Shown here one piece after another: positions 27,443-36,272 of a stretch of DNA of 64,000 bases (positions are counted from its first letter, which is position 1; each line of letters starts with the position of its first letter). The translations under genes and the position numbers were made by a program. The notes beneath the pieces are model-generated. The model ran no database searches. It worked only from the letters and a program-made list of their open reading frames with translations, and was not told the origin of the DNA. The stretch is from Viridibacillus sp050279675 (GTDB lineage: Bacteria; Bacillota; Bacilli; Bacillales_A; Planococcaceae). The stretch is from the NCBI RefSeq assembly GCF_050279675.1, contig NZ_JBNNUK010000014.1, positions 30,525-94,524 on the forward strand, in the 5' to 3' direction.

Positions 27443-28471
27443 TTATATATACTTATTAACCACTGGCATTATTTTAGTCCCTAGTAATTCAATTGACTTA
27501 GCTACTTCTTTGTAAGGTAGCCCACCGATGTCTAGCTGTGCTAAAAAGCGAGAATGACCTAGTAATTCATGCTGTTTTAATATCTTCTCAACAATTTCAT
27601 CTGGTTCTCCAATAAACAATGAGCCCTCTGGGGATGTCATTTGATCATAATCTTCACGATCTAAGTGAAAAAACATATTACGTTGTTTGTTAACATATGT
27701 CCAATAATTATTAAAGTAAGTATAAAATGTCTCTCTCGCTTGCTTTCCATCTTCAGTAAAATAACCATGACCTGTTATAGCTAATTGACACTGTTCTTTC
27801 GTATGTCCAGCTGCATTAAAAGCTGTTCTGTAATCCTCTACTAAAGGTACAAAACATTTTGGATCATCTCCCAGCATAACAATTGCCATCCCTACCCCAT
27901 AACGCCCAGCTCTTTTCGCACTTGCTGGTGTACCTCCCACACCAACCCATACAGGAATGAGATTTGTCGCTCGTGGGGAAATCTCTGCATTTGATAAGGC
28001 GGGACGGTGATTTCCTTTCCATGTAATAGTCGCTTCGCTATTTAACTTCAAAAACAATTCAAGGTGCTCTTCAAATAATTCGTTATATTGCTCAAGATTG
28101 TAACCAAACAATTGAAATGAATCTATTAAAGCTCCACGTCCTGCCATAATTTCCGCACGACCATTCGATAATAAATCTAACGTTGCAAAATCTTCATATA
28201 ATCGAACTGGATCTACAGTACTGAGAACTGTCGTTGCACTTGTTAACTGAATATTTTTTGTCTGCTGAGAAATTGCACTTAATACTACTGGCACTGAAGA
28301 AATTACATAATCCAGTCGATGATGCTCACCTACTCCAAATACTTGAAGTCCAACTTCATCCGCAAGTTTCGCAGCTTTTAATACCTCTTGCAAACGATTC
28401 TTTGCATTGCCTAACTTTCCTGTTTGAGGATCGACTCCTAAATCAGCAAAGGTATATACTCCAAACTCCAT
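27443..28471 (-). CDS. LLM-class flavin-dependent oxidoreductase (luciferase-like)
   Basis: The 342-residue protein has the bacterial-luciferase TIM-barrel pattern: an N-terminal strand MEFGVYTF, GVGEHHRLDY near residue 46, and TTVLSTVDPVRLYEDFATLDLLSNGRAE-type flavin-binding region near 80-108. The group often acts as FMN-dependent monooxygenases or deazaflavin enzymes. No neighbour gives a substrate; the MerR regulator upstream is separately transcribed in the same direction. It is a monocistronic gene by spacing. Confidence 0.85.
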   Translation of the reverse strand: MEFGVYTFADLGVDPQTGKLGNAKNRLQEVLKAAKLADEVGLQVFGVGEHHRLDYVISSVPVVLSAISQQTKNIQLTSATTVLSTVDPVRLYEDFATLDLLSNGRAEIMAGRGALIDSFQLFGYNLEQYNELFEEHLELFLKLNSEATITWKGNHRPALSNAEISPRATNLIPVWVGVGGTPASAKRAGRYGVGMAIVMLGDDPKCFVPLVEDYRTAFNAAGHTKEQCQLAITGHGYFTEDGKQARETFYTYFNNYWTYVNKQRNMFFHLDREDYDQMTSPEGSLFIGEPDEIVEKILKQHELLGHSRFLAQLDIGGLPYKEVAKSIELLGTKIMPVVNKYI

Positions 28472-28580
28472 TTTGCCAACTCCTCATTGTGAGATTAGAA
28501 TATGATTGAAATCTGTTACTATTAAAATCATTTTTATTTTGCAAAACTTTTCTCCTACGCTACAAAATGCTCTACAGGGA

Positions 28581-28937
28581 TTATATTAACTGATTTAATT
28601 CCAACATCATTGTTGTAATTTTATTTTTTTTATATTGAAGTTCTTGTTCTTCTTTTAGTACGGATTCTAATTCTTGATCAAGGCTATTTAATAGCCCTTG
28701 GATTAACTTTTTTGACCCGCATCCATCAGTTCTCTTTAAATCGAATATTTCTTGTACATCCTTTAAAGTAAATCCAATTAACTGCATTTCCTTAATTGCA
28801 TGAAAATCATTAATATCTTTTATTGAATAATCCCTCATTCCATTAATCCATTTCGGTTTCACTAAATCCAATTCCTCATAGTGGCGGATTGTATCCTTTG
28901 TTGTATTCACCTGTTTTATGAATTCACTAATTTTCAT
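28581..28937 (-). CDS. MerR-family transcriptional regulator
   Basis: The product is 118 residues from ATG 28937, 8 bp after AGGGG; an upstream in-frame ATG at 28985 would run through the operator palindrome. The winged helix-turn-helix is typical: MKISEFIKQVNTTKDTIRHYEELDLVKP. A dimerisation coiled coil (about 75-118) ends the protein. One Cys near residue 79 is the only obvious metal or thiol candidate. It is divergent from a small membrane protein gene whose promoter has the long spacer that MerR proteins act on. Confidence 0.88.
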   Translation of the reverse strand: MKISEFIKQVNTTKDTIRHYEELDLVKPKWINGMRDYSIKDINDFHAIKEMQLIGFTLKDVQEIFDLKRTDGCGSKKLIQGLLNSLDQELESVLKEEQELQYKKNKITTMMLELNQLI

Positions 28938-28964
28938 TGCTTCAGCCCCTAACAAAGTAATTGG

Positions 28965-28995
28965 TTGACGTGGGGTTAACCCCATATTCTATCCT
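28965..28995 (+). promoter_or_regulatory. MerR-type promoter with 19-bp spacer and operator palindrome
   Basis: TTGACG (28965-28970) and TATCCT (28990-28995) are 19 bp apart, the over-long spacing that MerR activators correct by DNA distortion. The spacer holds the perfect palindrome TGGGGTTAACCCCA (28971-28984). It faces the small membrane protein gene. Confidence 0.75.
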
Positions 28996-29022
28996 TTAAT
29001 AAATATGAAAGGATGGATGAAA

Positions 29023-29361
29023 ATGGTTAGTAGTTTAATAATAATATTATATTCTATGGTATGCATCATTGGGTTGGTTGCCTTAATTATTGGAAATTTA
29101 AAACAGAATATAACAATAAGTATTTCTAAAAAGATTTCGCTGACTTTTTTCGCAATAAGTCACTTCTTCTTTTTAGCGTTAGGCATTGCAACCTTATTTA
29201 GCACCTTATCCTTCACCTGGTTAGTTGCAACTGGATTCCTAATTGTTGTATCAAGAATACTTAATGGTCTAGCTCTTTATGGCAAGAATAATTGGCGACA
29301 TTATATAATCACTGGAACTATTTTATTATTAATTCTCTTACTCTATTTAATGGACTTGTAG
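29023..29361 (+). CDS. Small four-helix membrane protein, MerR-controlled candidate
   Basis: From ATG 29023 the product has 112 residues with four hydrophobic helices and almost no soluble part. In-frame ATGs at 29005 and 29017 are less likely: the first coincides with the predicted transcription start and the second is too close to AAAGGA (29008-29013). I recognise no family. The MerR-type promoter suggests it is induced by a small molecule or stress and might be a transporter-like or membrane-protection protein, which is inference from position only. Confidence 0.7.
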   Translation: MVSSLIIILYSMVCIIGLVALIIGNLKQNITISISKKISLTFFAISHFFFLALGIATLFSTLSFTWLVATGFLIVVSRILNGLALYGKNNWRHYIITGTILLLILLLYLMDL

Positions 29362-29414
29362 TTCTTTTATTTAAATTGTATTCGTCAACTACATTTAGCA
29401 TTAAAATAAACTCA

Positions 29415-29450
29415 TAAAAAATCGCCCTAAATCCAATTAGATTTAGGACG
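29415..29450 (-). terminator. Terminator after ytaF-like gene
   Basis: CGCCCTAAATC and GATTTAGGACG pair with one mismatch. On the minus strand the stem is followed by a T-run, directly after the stop at 29460. Confidence 0.75.
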
Positions 29451-29459
29451 TTCTTGTAT

Positions 29460-30029
29460 TCAAATGAACATCTCAAATATCCCAATACAGATTAGCAATA
29501 ATCCTGAAAGCACCGTGGAATATTTGCTGATAAAGGTATTGGTCAATAAAGAGCCAAAATGGTTACCTACTCCAATCGTAATTAGTGAAAATAAACCAAT
29601 TGATATAACTGTCCATATTGCTGAAATACCATTGGCACCAATCCCTATCCCTCCTGCAAGGCAGTTTGCAGATAAAGCCAACCCTAGCGGCACCGATTCT
29701 CTAACAGAAATAATTCGATTCATATCTCTATCCATTGTTTCAGGATTTTTCAAAGACTCCTGATTTTTGAACCTTGTGGACAATAGAGTCCATAGCCCAA
29801 TTCCACACAACAAAAAGCTCCCTATAAGGCTAGCATTATGGGTCGAAATATATCTGGTCACCTCAGAACCCGCAATTACCGCTATATACGTTATGACCAT
29901 CGCCACAAACGCTATAGTGACGTTTGAAATCATAGGGATTTTTGTTTGTTTAACCCCATAAGCTAGACCAATGCCTAAGTTGTCTAAATTAGCTGCAACC
30001 CCCATAAGTAAAATGGTAACCCAATGCAT
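29460..30029 (-). CDS. ytaF: YtaF-like membrane protein (MntP-related)
   Basis: The 189-residue protein (ATG 30029 after AAGGAGGT) has six helices in two similar halves. The halves are marked by NLDNLGIGLAYG (about 16) and ALSANCLAGGIGIGA (about 121), the internal-repeat motifs of the MntP/YtaF cation-exporter-like family. In Bacillus, YtaF is described as a sporulation membrane protein; MntP exports manganese. The polar residues in the repeated motif favour ion transport, but the ion is unknown. It is transcribed alone. Confidence 0.8.
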   Translation of the reverse strand: MHWVTILLMGVAANLDNLGIGLAYGVKQTKIPMISNVTIAFVAMVITYIAVIAGSEVTRYISTHNASLIGSFLLCGIGLWTLLSTRFKNQESLKNPETMDRDMNRIISVRESVPLGLALSANCLAGGIGIGANGISAIWTVISIGLFSLITIGVGNHFGSLLTNTFISKYSTVLSGLLLICIGIFEMFI

Positions 30030-30181
30030 AATGACCTCCTTGTAACGATACACTCATTCTTTAAATCATATGCATAAATAGTTAAATGGTGCATTCAAAT
30101 GAATTTGCATGCGCCCTTCTATATAAATTCATCAATACGAACCAAACCCTATGTAATTTCGTCCAATTTTAGGGTGATTAT

Positions 30182-30937
30182 ATGGAAAGATTATTAAAAT
30201 TCACATACTTACAGGCAATATCATGCATTTTCCCAGTCATTATCTTCGCTACACTTGCCTTATCAAATTTATTGAGAATTCCCTATTTACCACGCTATGA
30301 TTTTATATTAATCATTTGTCTAGCTGCACAAGTTTTTATGCTTCTTTCAAAATTAGAAACATGGGATGAATTCAAAGTCATCTGCTTGTTTCATGTCATT
30401 GGGCTTGGACTTGAATTATTCAAAGTACATATGGGGTCTTGGTCATATCCGGAAGAAGCATATAGTAAAATTTTTGGTGTTCCACTTTATAGTGGCTTTA
30501 TGTATGCCAGTGTAGCAAGTTATATTTGTCAAAGTTGGAGGCGTTTAGATTTACATATTTACAACTGGCCAAAGCCATTTTTCGTCTACAGTATTAGCAT
30601 TCTTATTTATATGAATTTTTTTTCTCATCATTATATATACGATTTACGTTGGGTCTTAAAAGTATTGTTATTAGTTATCTTTTTCCGTACAACAGTAACA
30701 TATAAATTGAACGAAAAAGTCTTTAAAATGCCAATGATTTTATCATTTTTATTAGTTGGTTTCTTTATCTGGATTGCTGAAAATATCATGACATTCTTCG
30801 GCGCATGGCAGTACCCAAATCAAGAACAAACTTGGTCCCTGGTTTCAATAGGCAAAATTAGCTCATGGTTTTTACTAGTCATCATTAGCATTATTATCGT
30901 GACGCAATTAAAGCAATTAAAGAGTCGAGTGAAATGA
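30182..30937 (+). CDS. DUF817 family membrane protein (YoaT-like)
   Basis: The 251-residue protein has about eight hydrophobic helices and the conserved motifs GLGLELFKVHMGSWSYPE (about 78) and FGAWQYPNQE (about 207), which I recognise as the DUF817 family, including B. subtilis YoaT. The paired SW-YP and AW-YP motifs suggest an internal duplication. Function is unknown. It is monocistronic, with a large palindrome after it. Confidence 0.8.
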   Translation: MERLLKFTYLQAISCIFPVIIFATLALSNLLRIPYLPRYDFILIICLAAQVFMLLSKLETWDEFKVICLFHVIGLGLELFKVHMGSWSYPEEAYSKIFGVPLYSGFMYASVASYICQSWRRLDLHIYNWPKPFFVYSISILIYMNFFSHHYIYDLRWVLKVLLLVIFFRTTVTYKLNEKVFKMPMILSFLLVGFFIWIAENIMTFFGAWQYPNQEQTWSLVSIGKISSWFLLVIISIIIVTQLKQLKSRVK

Positions 30938-30973
30938 ATACGTTGCAGCACCTTCTTCGAAACCTACGTAAAA

Positions 30974-31007
30974 AAGGCACTAACTAAGTTAACTTAGTTA
31001 GTGCCTT
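30974..31007. terminator. 34-bp perfect palindrome, terminator-like
   Basis: AAGGCACTAACTAAGTT is followed at once by its reverse complement with no unpaired loop base. A T-rich stretch begins about 8 bp later. It probably ends the DUF817 transcript, but a perfect loop-free dyad could also be a binding site or mobile-element end. Confidence 0.6.
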
Positions 31008-31062
31008 GGATAAATATTTTTTTCATCAATAGAATATCGATATTTTTAAAACCTTTTATTAT

Positions 31063-31468
31063 ATGAACAAATTAATTAGAAGTACCCCAGCTAGTCCAAC
31101 AAGAGAAATAATGGTTACCATGAGTGCCAGCTATATGACTGAAGAAGCACTTGAAAAACTTAAATCTTGTGTAGAAATTGGCCGCACAGGAACTACAGAA
31201 GAAGTCATGACAGCAAATTATGCATTTCACCAAATTATCGTAGGTGCAACGAACAATCCAATGATGATTGATATCATTGACCGCTTGCAGTCCATCATTT
31301 ACCTTTTCCAAAAAAACTGTTGTCTATCATAAACGCCCTCTTTTAATAGAAGAGCATAATGACATCTATATCCCTATCCTTCAACATAAAGGTGATGAGG
31401 CAGAGCGTTTAATGAAAGAACATATACAGAAGGATTTAGAATTTTGTTTGAATCGTATGAGAATGTAG
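31063..31468 (+). pseudogene. GntR-family (FadR-type) regulator remnant
   Basis: Two overlapping frames together make the C-terminal effector (FCD) domain of a FadR-type regulator. Residues around AEFHxxI-like YAFHQIIVGATNNPMM lie in the first frame (31063-31332). The second frame (to 31468) continues with LLIEEHNDIYIPILQHKGDEAERLMKEHI. A frameshift near 31310 separates them, and the N-terminal winged helix is missing. It cannot make a working repressor. The regulated genes are not obvious nearby. Confidence 0.8.
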
Positions 31469-31537
31469 TTAAGCTATCAGTCCGTCATACACTTCAGTAA
31501 ACAAATAAATGTATTCGATGAGTGTTTAGTGCAAACT

Positions 31538-31584
31538 AAAAAGGATATGGAGCTCTTTTAAAGAAAAGAGTCTATATCCTTTTT
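31538..31584. terminator. Terminator between the GntR remnant and the CYTH-like gene
   Basis: AAAAAGGATAT (31538-31548) pairs with ATATCCTTTTT (31574-31584), and inner GAGCTCTTTT/AAAAGAG extends the stem. T-runs occur on both strands. Confidence 0.8.
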
Positions 31585-31616
31585 GTATGCTCTAACTCAT
31601 TTAATAATCACAGCAT

Positions 31617-32423
31617 TTACTTCTCCATTACAAATGCAGTTTTCCCACGTTGATCTTCACTAAGATAACCCTCAACTTCTAACTTATCATGCCATAATTT
31701 TTCAATAGCAGTAGCTTTTGAAGCATTATCTTCTTTTGTTGATAGTTCAACCATAATATCACCTTGATAATTCCAAACTTCTATATCTGCCTCGTAACCT
31801 GCATAATTGCCCTTATATGTTGTAGCTTTTGCGGGCCCATAAACAACTGACTGCTCTAATGTATTATTGTACCAACTTTCAGAATCCCAATTTTGAATTT
31901 TTTTCGGTGCATTATCTAAAATTAGTTTTTTTGCTGCTTCAGTATTAACATCGTTAAAAGAAACTTTTGCTGTTTCTTTTAATGACTCTTTTCTGCTTAC
32001 CGCAAAATTCTTCTTTCCACCCTTAATATCTAATTCAAATTTATAATTAGACTCGTTCCCAGTGAAACCATGATCTTGTGTTATCGCAATTGCTTCATCA
32101 AGTGGCGTGTTTAAGAATCTTTTTTTGTAAGTAATATCTATCTTATTACTATCTTTATATACACGTAAACGATGGTTATAGTCCGCTCCTAAGAACGCTT
32201 TATTTACTGTATCGAAATAGTAAATTTTCACTTCATCCTTTTTCGTTGCTGAAAAGACATCCATTATCTTAGATTCTATAAAAATATCAGGTTTGATATT
32301 ATATTTAATTTCATTTCCGGGATTAATCGCTGCACTCACCTGAGCGGAACCGAATCCGCTAATACACAGAAGAACAAGAGTAGCCATAAATAACTGTAGT
32401 GCTATTTTCTTTACACTTTTCAT
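31617..32423 (-). CDS. Secreted CYTH-like protein
   Basis: The 268-residue protein has a Sec signal peptide (basic start, hydrophobic 9-27, cleavage after VSA about 32) and no lipobox Cys. Near residue 68 the string KIYYFDTVNKAFLGADYNHR followed by LRVYKDSNKIDITYKKR has the look of the CYTH/triphosphate tunnel fold: YFDT, then LRV, then alternating charged residues. CYTH enzymes bind triphosphates or polyphosphate, and secreted ones are unusual. It is the last gene of the ABC operon, 4 bp after the metallo-hydrolase. The fold assignment is by eye and only moderate. Confidence 0.6.
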   Translation of the reverse strand: MKSVKKIALQLFMATLVLLCISGFGSAQVSAAINPGNEIKYNIKPDIFIESKIMDVFSATKKDEVKIYYFDTVNKAFLGADYNHRLRVYKDSNKIDITYKKRFLNTPLDEAIAITQDHGFTGNESNYKFELDIKGGKKNFAVSRKESLKETAKVSFNDVNTEAAKKLILDNAPKKIQNWDSESWYNNTLEQSVVYGPAKATTYKGNYAGYEADIEVWNYQGDIMVELSTKEDNASKATAIEKLWHDKLEVEGYLSEDQRGKTAFVMEK

Positions 32424-32427
32424 TATA

Positions 32428-33534
32428 TTATTTCCTCCTTTTTTCTACTAATTTTGTAGAAGTAGTTTTCATATTTGTTAAACGACTATGAAAATATATA
32501 GTATCAGTAGCATTGATTGTTTTTGAAAGCTCTAATGTATCTAGATAGTCTAAATGTGTTTTATAAAAAAACTGTTTCGATTGAGCTTCATTTCTGGCTA
32601 GTATCTTTAAATATCCATCTTTTTTCGTGTAACCTGTAAAAATTACTATTGCAGTTGGATATATGTGTAGTAATTCCTCAATTTTCCACTCATTAACCTC
32701 TGGAACAAAATAGATTGCATTTTCACTCTCTACTCTCTCTCTAAAACAGTCCATCTTAAATGGTTTCAAGATTTCTTCATATCTAGGTGTACGAATATTT
32801 TCTGATGAATTATAGTAATCCTCAAAAAAAGAAAAATATTCTTTATCAATGTTCACTTCTCTTTCTGTATGTTGAAAAAGATACGTGGCAATATCTGCTG
32901 TTTTACCTGAAAAAGAAGACGGGAAAATAATAGGGTGACTTGGTTGTTCGTTGATATAGTTCTTAATCTGTTGTAATACTTCCAAATTATTAATCTGTTT
33001 CTCAATATGCCCACTATCTATTAAAGCTAAATCATACTTGGTTCCATCTTCTTGTGGTAAAGTGGCATTTAACAAATAGGAATCCATGACATAGTCCCCT
33101 GAGAAAAATATCACCTCCTTAAAAAATCTAATCTTGTACCAAACACTCCCTACTATATGGCCGCTATAGCCCCACTGAAATTCAAGATAATCACTAACTC
33201 TCAACCACTTCTCAATCGTTGCTGGTTGAAAAATCTTTGTATTTTTAAATGATCGCTTTAAGTGTCTAGCTGTCATTTTACTCATAAAGATTTCGCCTTT
33301 ATAGTCCCATCTTTCAAGCATCGGCAATGCCCCTGAATGATCAATATGCGAATGTGAGATAAATACAGCATCGAGTTTTTCTACATGATCTTTTGTTAAA
33401 TTAGGAGGCGTTTTTTCAGCGTTATTCATAATGCCACAGTCGAGCAAAATAGCATGCCCCGCATTTTCTATAAAAAAACAATTACGACCGTACTCGCCAA
33501 CTCCCCCTAAAATTTCAACCTTCAGCACCCGCAT
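32428..33534 (-). CDS. MBL-fold metallo-hydrolase, RNase J-like
   Basis: The 368-residue protein begins like RNase J (EILGGVGEYGRNCFFIE) and has the metallo-beta-lactamase signature HSHIDHSG near residue 60, followed by YSGHIVGSVW (about 123) and FSGDYVMDS (about 145). All main metal ligands are therefore present. The region 200-330 may be a divergent beta-CASP domain, which would suggest nucleic-acid or phosphoester substrates. It overlaps the permease gene by 20 bp and has GAGGAGG inside that gene. Association with an importer suggests hydrolysis of an imported phospho-compound, but the substrate is unknown. Confidence 0.8.
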   Translation of the reverse strand: MRVLKVEILGGVGEYGRNCFFIENAGHAILLDCGIMNNAEKTPPNLTKDHVEKLDAVFISHSHIDHSGALPMLERWDYKGEIFMSKMTARHLKRSFKNTKIFQPATIEKWLRVSDYLEFQWGYSGHIVGSVWYKIRFFKEVIFFSGDYVMDSYLLNATLPQEDGTKYDLALIDSGHIEKQINNLEVLQQIKNYINEQPSHPIIFPSSFSGKTADIATYLFQHTEREVNIDKEYFSFFEDYYNSSENIRTPRYEEILKPFKMDCFRERVESENAIYFVPEVNEWKIEELLHIYPTAIVIFTGYTKKDGYLKILARNEAQSKQFFYKTHLDYLDTLELSKTINATDTIYFHSRLTNMKTTSTKLVEKRRK

Positions 33535-35182
33535 GTCCTCCTCTTTTTTGTAACCAATTTAATAAGAACATGAAGATGACAGTCATAGTTACTGTAATAA
33601 CAGCAACTGCCATTCCCAAACCAACATTTCCTTGTTCAAACTGGCTGTAAATAAACGTTGCACCTGTCTCTACTGATGGTGGCAAAATAAGTAATCCAGC
33701 TACAAGTTCACGCATTGAAATAATAAAGGTCATCATCATCCCGGCTAGAATTCCTTGCATTAATAATGGGATAAAGATGTGACGATACACGTCCCAACTA
33801 CTCCGTCCAAAAATAGCAGCTGATTGGAAAATGGATTGATCTAATTGAGATAAAGAAGATTTAGTATATTGAACTGAGTACGGTAAGAATAGTACACAAT
33901 AAGTCACTACTACCATTGCTTTCGTATTATATATCGTAGCCGGTAGTAAAGGTGAGTTCCAGAACATGATCAAACCTACTACAAATACAATTCCCGGAAT
34001 AATATTTGGCATAAGGCTAAAGAAATCCAATACTTGCTGTTTTTTTGTTTCGCCTTTTTTAATATAAAGTGCAATGAATAATCCTATTACAGCAGTAACA
34101 CTAGCTGTGATAAATGAAAATACGATACTGTTCAGAAATGCCGATAATCCTGCACTACCACTTGTAAATACTGCCTGATAAGAAGCCAAACTAAAATTCC
34201 CTGCACTGAGGCCATCCCCACGTACCTTTTGTAGTGATGTCACAATAATTGAGAAGTAAGGAATTCCAATTGAAAACAGTAATACAATTCCTACATATAG
34301 CCATGCGCATAGCTTTATATACCACTTATCTTTCATTTCACGAATAGCTTCCGTCTTACCAGATAACACGCTATATGTATTTTTTCGTCCAATTAGATTT
34401 TGGAAGTACCAGATGATTAAACAAACAGAAAGTAAAAATAACGAAAGTGATGTGGCCATACTAATATCTACAGGCCATCTTGATAAATAGGAATGGATCT
34501 CTGTAGTAAAAACTTGAAAGCCAATTCTGCTACCGAAAGTTGCAGGTGTACCGAATTCAGCCAAGGTTTTTATGAAAATTAATAATATGCCTAGTACGTA
34601 ACTCGAAACTAGTAATGGTAAAACAATTTTAGCCCAGTTTCTCCACGGGTTTCGTCCGAATATCAACGCAGCATCTAGAAAGGAGCCATTAATTCTTAGC
34701 AGTGTATTTCTCAGCATTAAATATAGGAAAGGAAATAGGTGCAAGCTCATCACCATCACCATTCCAAACAGAGAGAAGAAATAATCTGACATCCATGATG
34801 CACTGGGCATTAATTGTTGCAAAAAACCATTATTCTGCATAAACAATATCCAGCCCATTGACCCAATATAAGGAGGTGTCATAAAGGGAATCGTTAGAAT
34901 AATATCTAACCAATCAAATGTGATTAGGCTAGTTTTCGTACGAATTAACGCCATTGGTAAAGCTATAATCGTAGTACCCAAAATTACTAAAACACCTAAT
35001 AATAAAGAGTTACCTAACGTATGCCACATTCTATCATTTTCAAACATTCTACTAATCTGCGAAAAATCTAATTGTCCGCCATCAACAAATGTATAATATA
35101 GAATTGCTAATAATGGCGCGATAGCAAACGTCCCAACAATGGCTAGTAATGCTCCAAAAGTTCGTCTACCTTCCATAATCAT
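33515..35182 (-). CDS. ABC transporter permease, tandem-domain (Fe3+/2-aminoethylphosphonate type)
   Basis: The protein has 555 residues from ATG 35182, about 12 bp after AAAGGAAGG. The in-frame ATG at 35260 would overlap the binding-protein gene and the hairpin, so it is rejected. About twelve helices form two fused permease units, each with an EAA-type loop (ALIFGRNPWRNWAKIVLPLL about 170, and AAIFGRSSWDVYRHIFIPLL about 455). Such double permeases occur in SfuB/FbpB iron and PhnU/V-like systems. It acts with the adjacent ATPase and binding lipoprotein; the substrate is open. Confidence 0.88.
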   Translation of the reverse strand: MIMEGRRTFGALLAIVGTFAIAPLLAILYYTFVDGGQLDFSQISRMFENDRMWHTLGNSLLLGVLVILGTTIIALPMALIRTKTSLITFDWLDIILTIPFMTPPYIGSMGWILFMQNNGFLQQLMPSASWMSDYFFSLFGMVMVMSLHLFPFLYLMLRNTLLRINGSFLDAALIFGRNPWRNWAKIVLPLLVSSYVLGILLIFIKTLAEFGTPATFGSRIGFQVFTTEIHSYLSRWPVDISMATSLSLFLLSVCLIIWYFQNLIGRKNTYSVLSGKTEAIREMKDKWYIKLCAWLYVGIVLLFSIGIPYFSIIVTSLQKVRGDGLSAGNFSLASYQAVFTSGSAGLSAFLNSIVFSFITASVTAVIGLFIALYIKKGETKKQQVLDFFSLMPNIIPGIVFVVGLIMFWNSPLLPATIYNTKAMVVVTYCVLFLPYSVQYTKSSLSQLDQSIFQSAAIFGRSSWDVYRHIFIPLLMQGILAGMMMTFIISMRELVAGLLILPPSVETGATFIYSQFEQGNVGLGMAVAVITVTMTVIFMFLLNWLQKRGGHAGAEG

Positions 35183-35209
35183 CGAGCTTTCATTCCTTCC
35201 TTTAAAAAC

Positions 35210-35237
35210 AAGAGCTGAGAAACATGTCTCAGCTCTT
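35210..35237 (-). terminator. Intra-operon hairpin after the binding-protein gene
   Basis: AAGAGCTGAG (35210-35219) pairs with CTCAGCTCTT (35228-35237), followed on the minus strand by GTTTTT. It directly follows the binding-protein stop and probably causes partial termination, giving excess binding protein over permease. Confidence 0.75.
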
Positions 35238-35243
35238 AAATTA

Positions 35244-36272
35244 TTATTGGAAAATCTCATTAAATTTCGTTAAAATATCGATTTGCTTTGTCTCTGCACC
35301 TTTCCAATTCACAGTTAGTTGAGGGATTTCATCCAATGCTGCACGATCCTTCACTGGAATTTCTTTGTTCCCCGGAAGTAAATAAGCATCTGTTACTAGC
35401 TTTTGACCTTCATCTGAAAGTAAAAAATTAACGTATGCTTGAGCTCCATCTACATTTTTAGCATCTTTCATAATTCCAACTGCTCGTGGGCTGACAACTG
35501 TTCCACTTTTCGGGTAAACAATTTCTACAGGCTCCCCATCTGCTTTTGCTTTATAAGCCATGTAATCTACTCCAGAAATTGTTGCATCTTTATCTCCAGT
35601 TATAACTGAATCTAACGCTTCCTTATTTGCACCATTTACTTGTAAACCATTTGTTTTCCATGATTGAATAATGTCCCAACCAGTTTTTTCTGCTTCCGTA
35701 TATCCATAGATAAAATCAACAGCTGAACCTGACAGACTTGGATCTGGAATATTGATTTTATCTTTCCATTCAGCTTTCGCTAAATCAGACCATTCGCTCG
35801 GAGCTGTTTTTGCATTTTTCGTATTGTAAGCAATTCCTAAGGCTGATGCACTGTAGCCATAGTAATAGCCTTCTGCGTCCGACCAATCGCTATTGATTTT
35901 ATCTGCATTTTCAGCGTCTTTATAACTTTGAAGTTGATTGGCTTCTTTCATCCCATCCATTGAAGCTATTGAAGCTAATACGACAACATCTGCAACAGGA
36001 TTTGTTTTCTCTGCTTCTAAGCGAGATAAAATTTTCCCTGTTGTTCCTTGGAACATCTCTACCTTCATTCCTGTTTTTTCTTCAAATGCCTGTTGAACAT
36101 TTGCTGCTAAACCATCTGGCCCTGCAGAATAAACTGTTAATGTTTTGTTTTCTTTCGACTGTGCACTTGATTCGCCATTATTTGCTGTTGTGTCGTTATT
36201 TCCGCACCCTGCTAATGCTAATGTCAAAAGTGTTCCAACTGTTGCTATCATTTTTAAACTACGTTTCTTCAA
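35244..36272 (-). CDS. ABC transporter substrate-binding lipoprotein (Fe3+/phosphonate, COG1840 type)
   Basis: The 342-residue protein starts at TTG, 8 bp after GGAGGG, and has a signal peptide with lipobox LAGC (Cys about 22). The mature part has the type II periplasmic-binding fold: LTVYSAGPDGLAANVQQAFEEKTG near 47, YNGYS-like YYYGYSASALGIAYN near 137. Relatives bind ferric iron, 2-aminoethylphosphonate or similar anions. The tyrosine pair of ferric-binding proteins is not clear here, which favours a non-iron ligand (inference). Its start overlaps the ATPase stop by 4 bp. Confidence 0.88.
   Translation of the reverse strand: MKKRSLKMIATVGTLLTLALAGCGNNDTTANNGESSAQSKENKTLTVYSAGPDGLAANVQQAFEEKTGMKVEMFQGTTGKILSRLEAEKTNPVADVVVLASIASMDGMKEANQLQSYKDAENADKINSDWSDAEGYYYGYSASALGIAYNTKNAKTAPSEWSDLAKAEWKDKINIPDPSLSGSAVDFIYGYTEAEKTGWDIIQSWKTNGLQVNGANKEALDSVITGDKDATISGVDYMAYKAKADGEPVEIVYPKSGTVVSPRAVGIMKDAKNVDGAQAYVNFLLSDEGQKLVTDAYLLPGNKEIPVKDRAALDEIPQLTVNWKGAETKQIDILTKFNEIFQ

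Noticed and set aside
30974..31007. Perfect 34-bp palindrome as a CRISPR repeat or mobile-element end
   Set aside because: It occurs once, has no direct-repeat array or flanking duplication, and lies at the end of a gene with T-rich sequence after it, which fits a terminator best.
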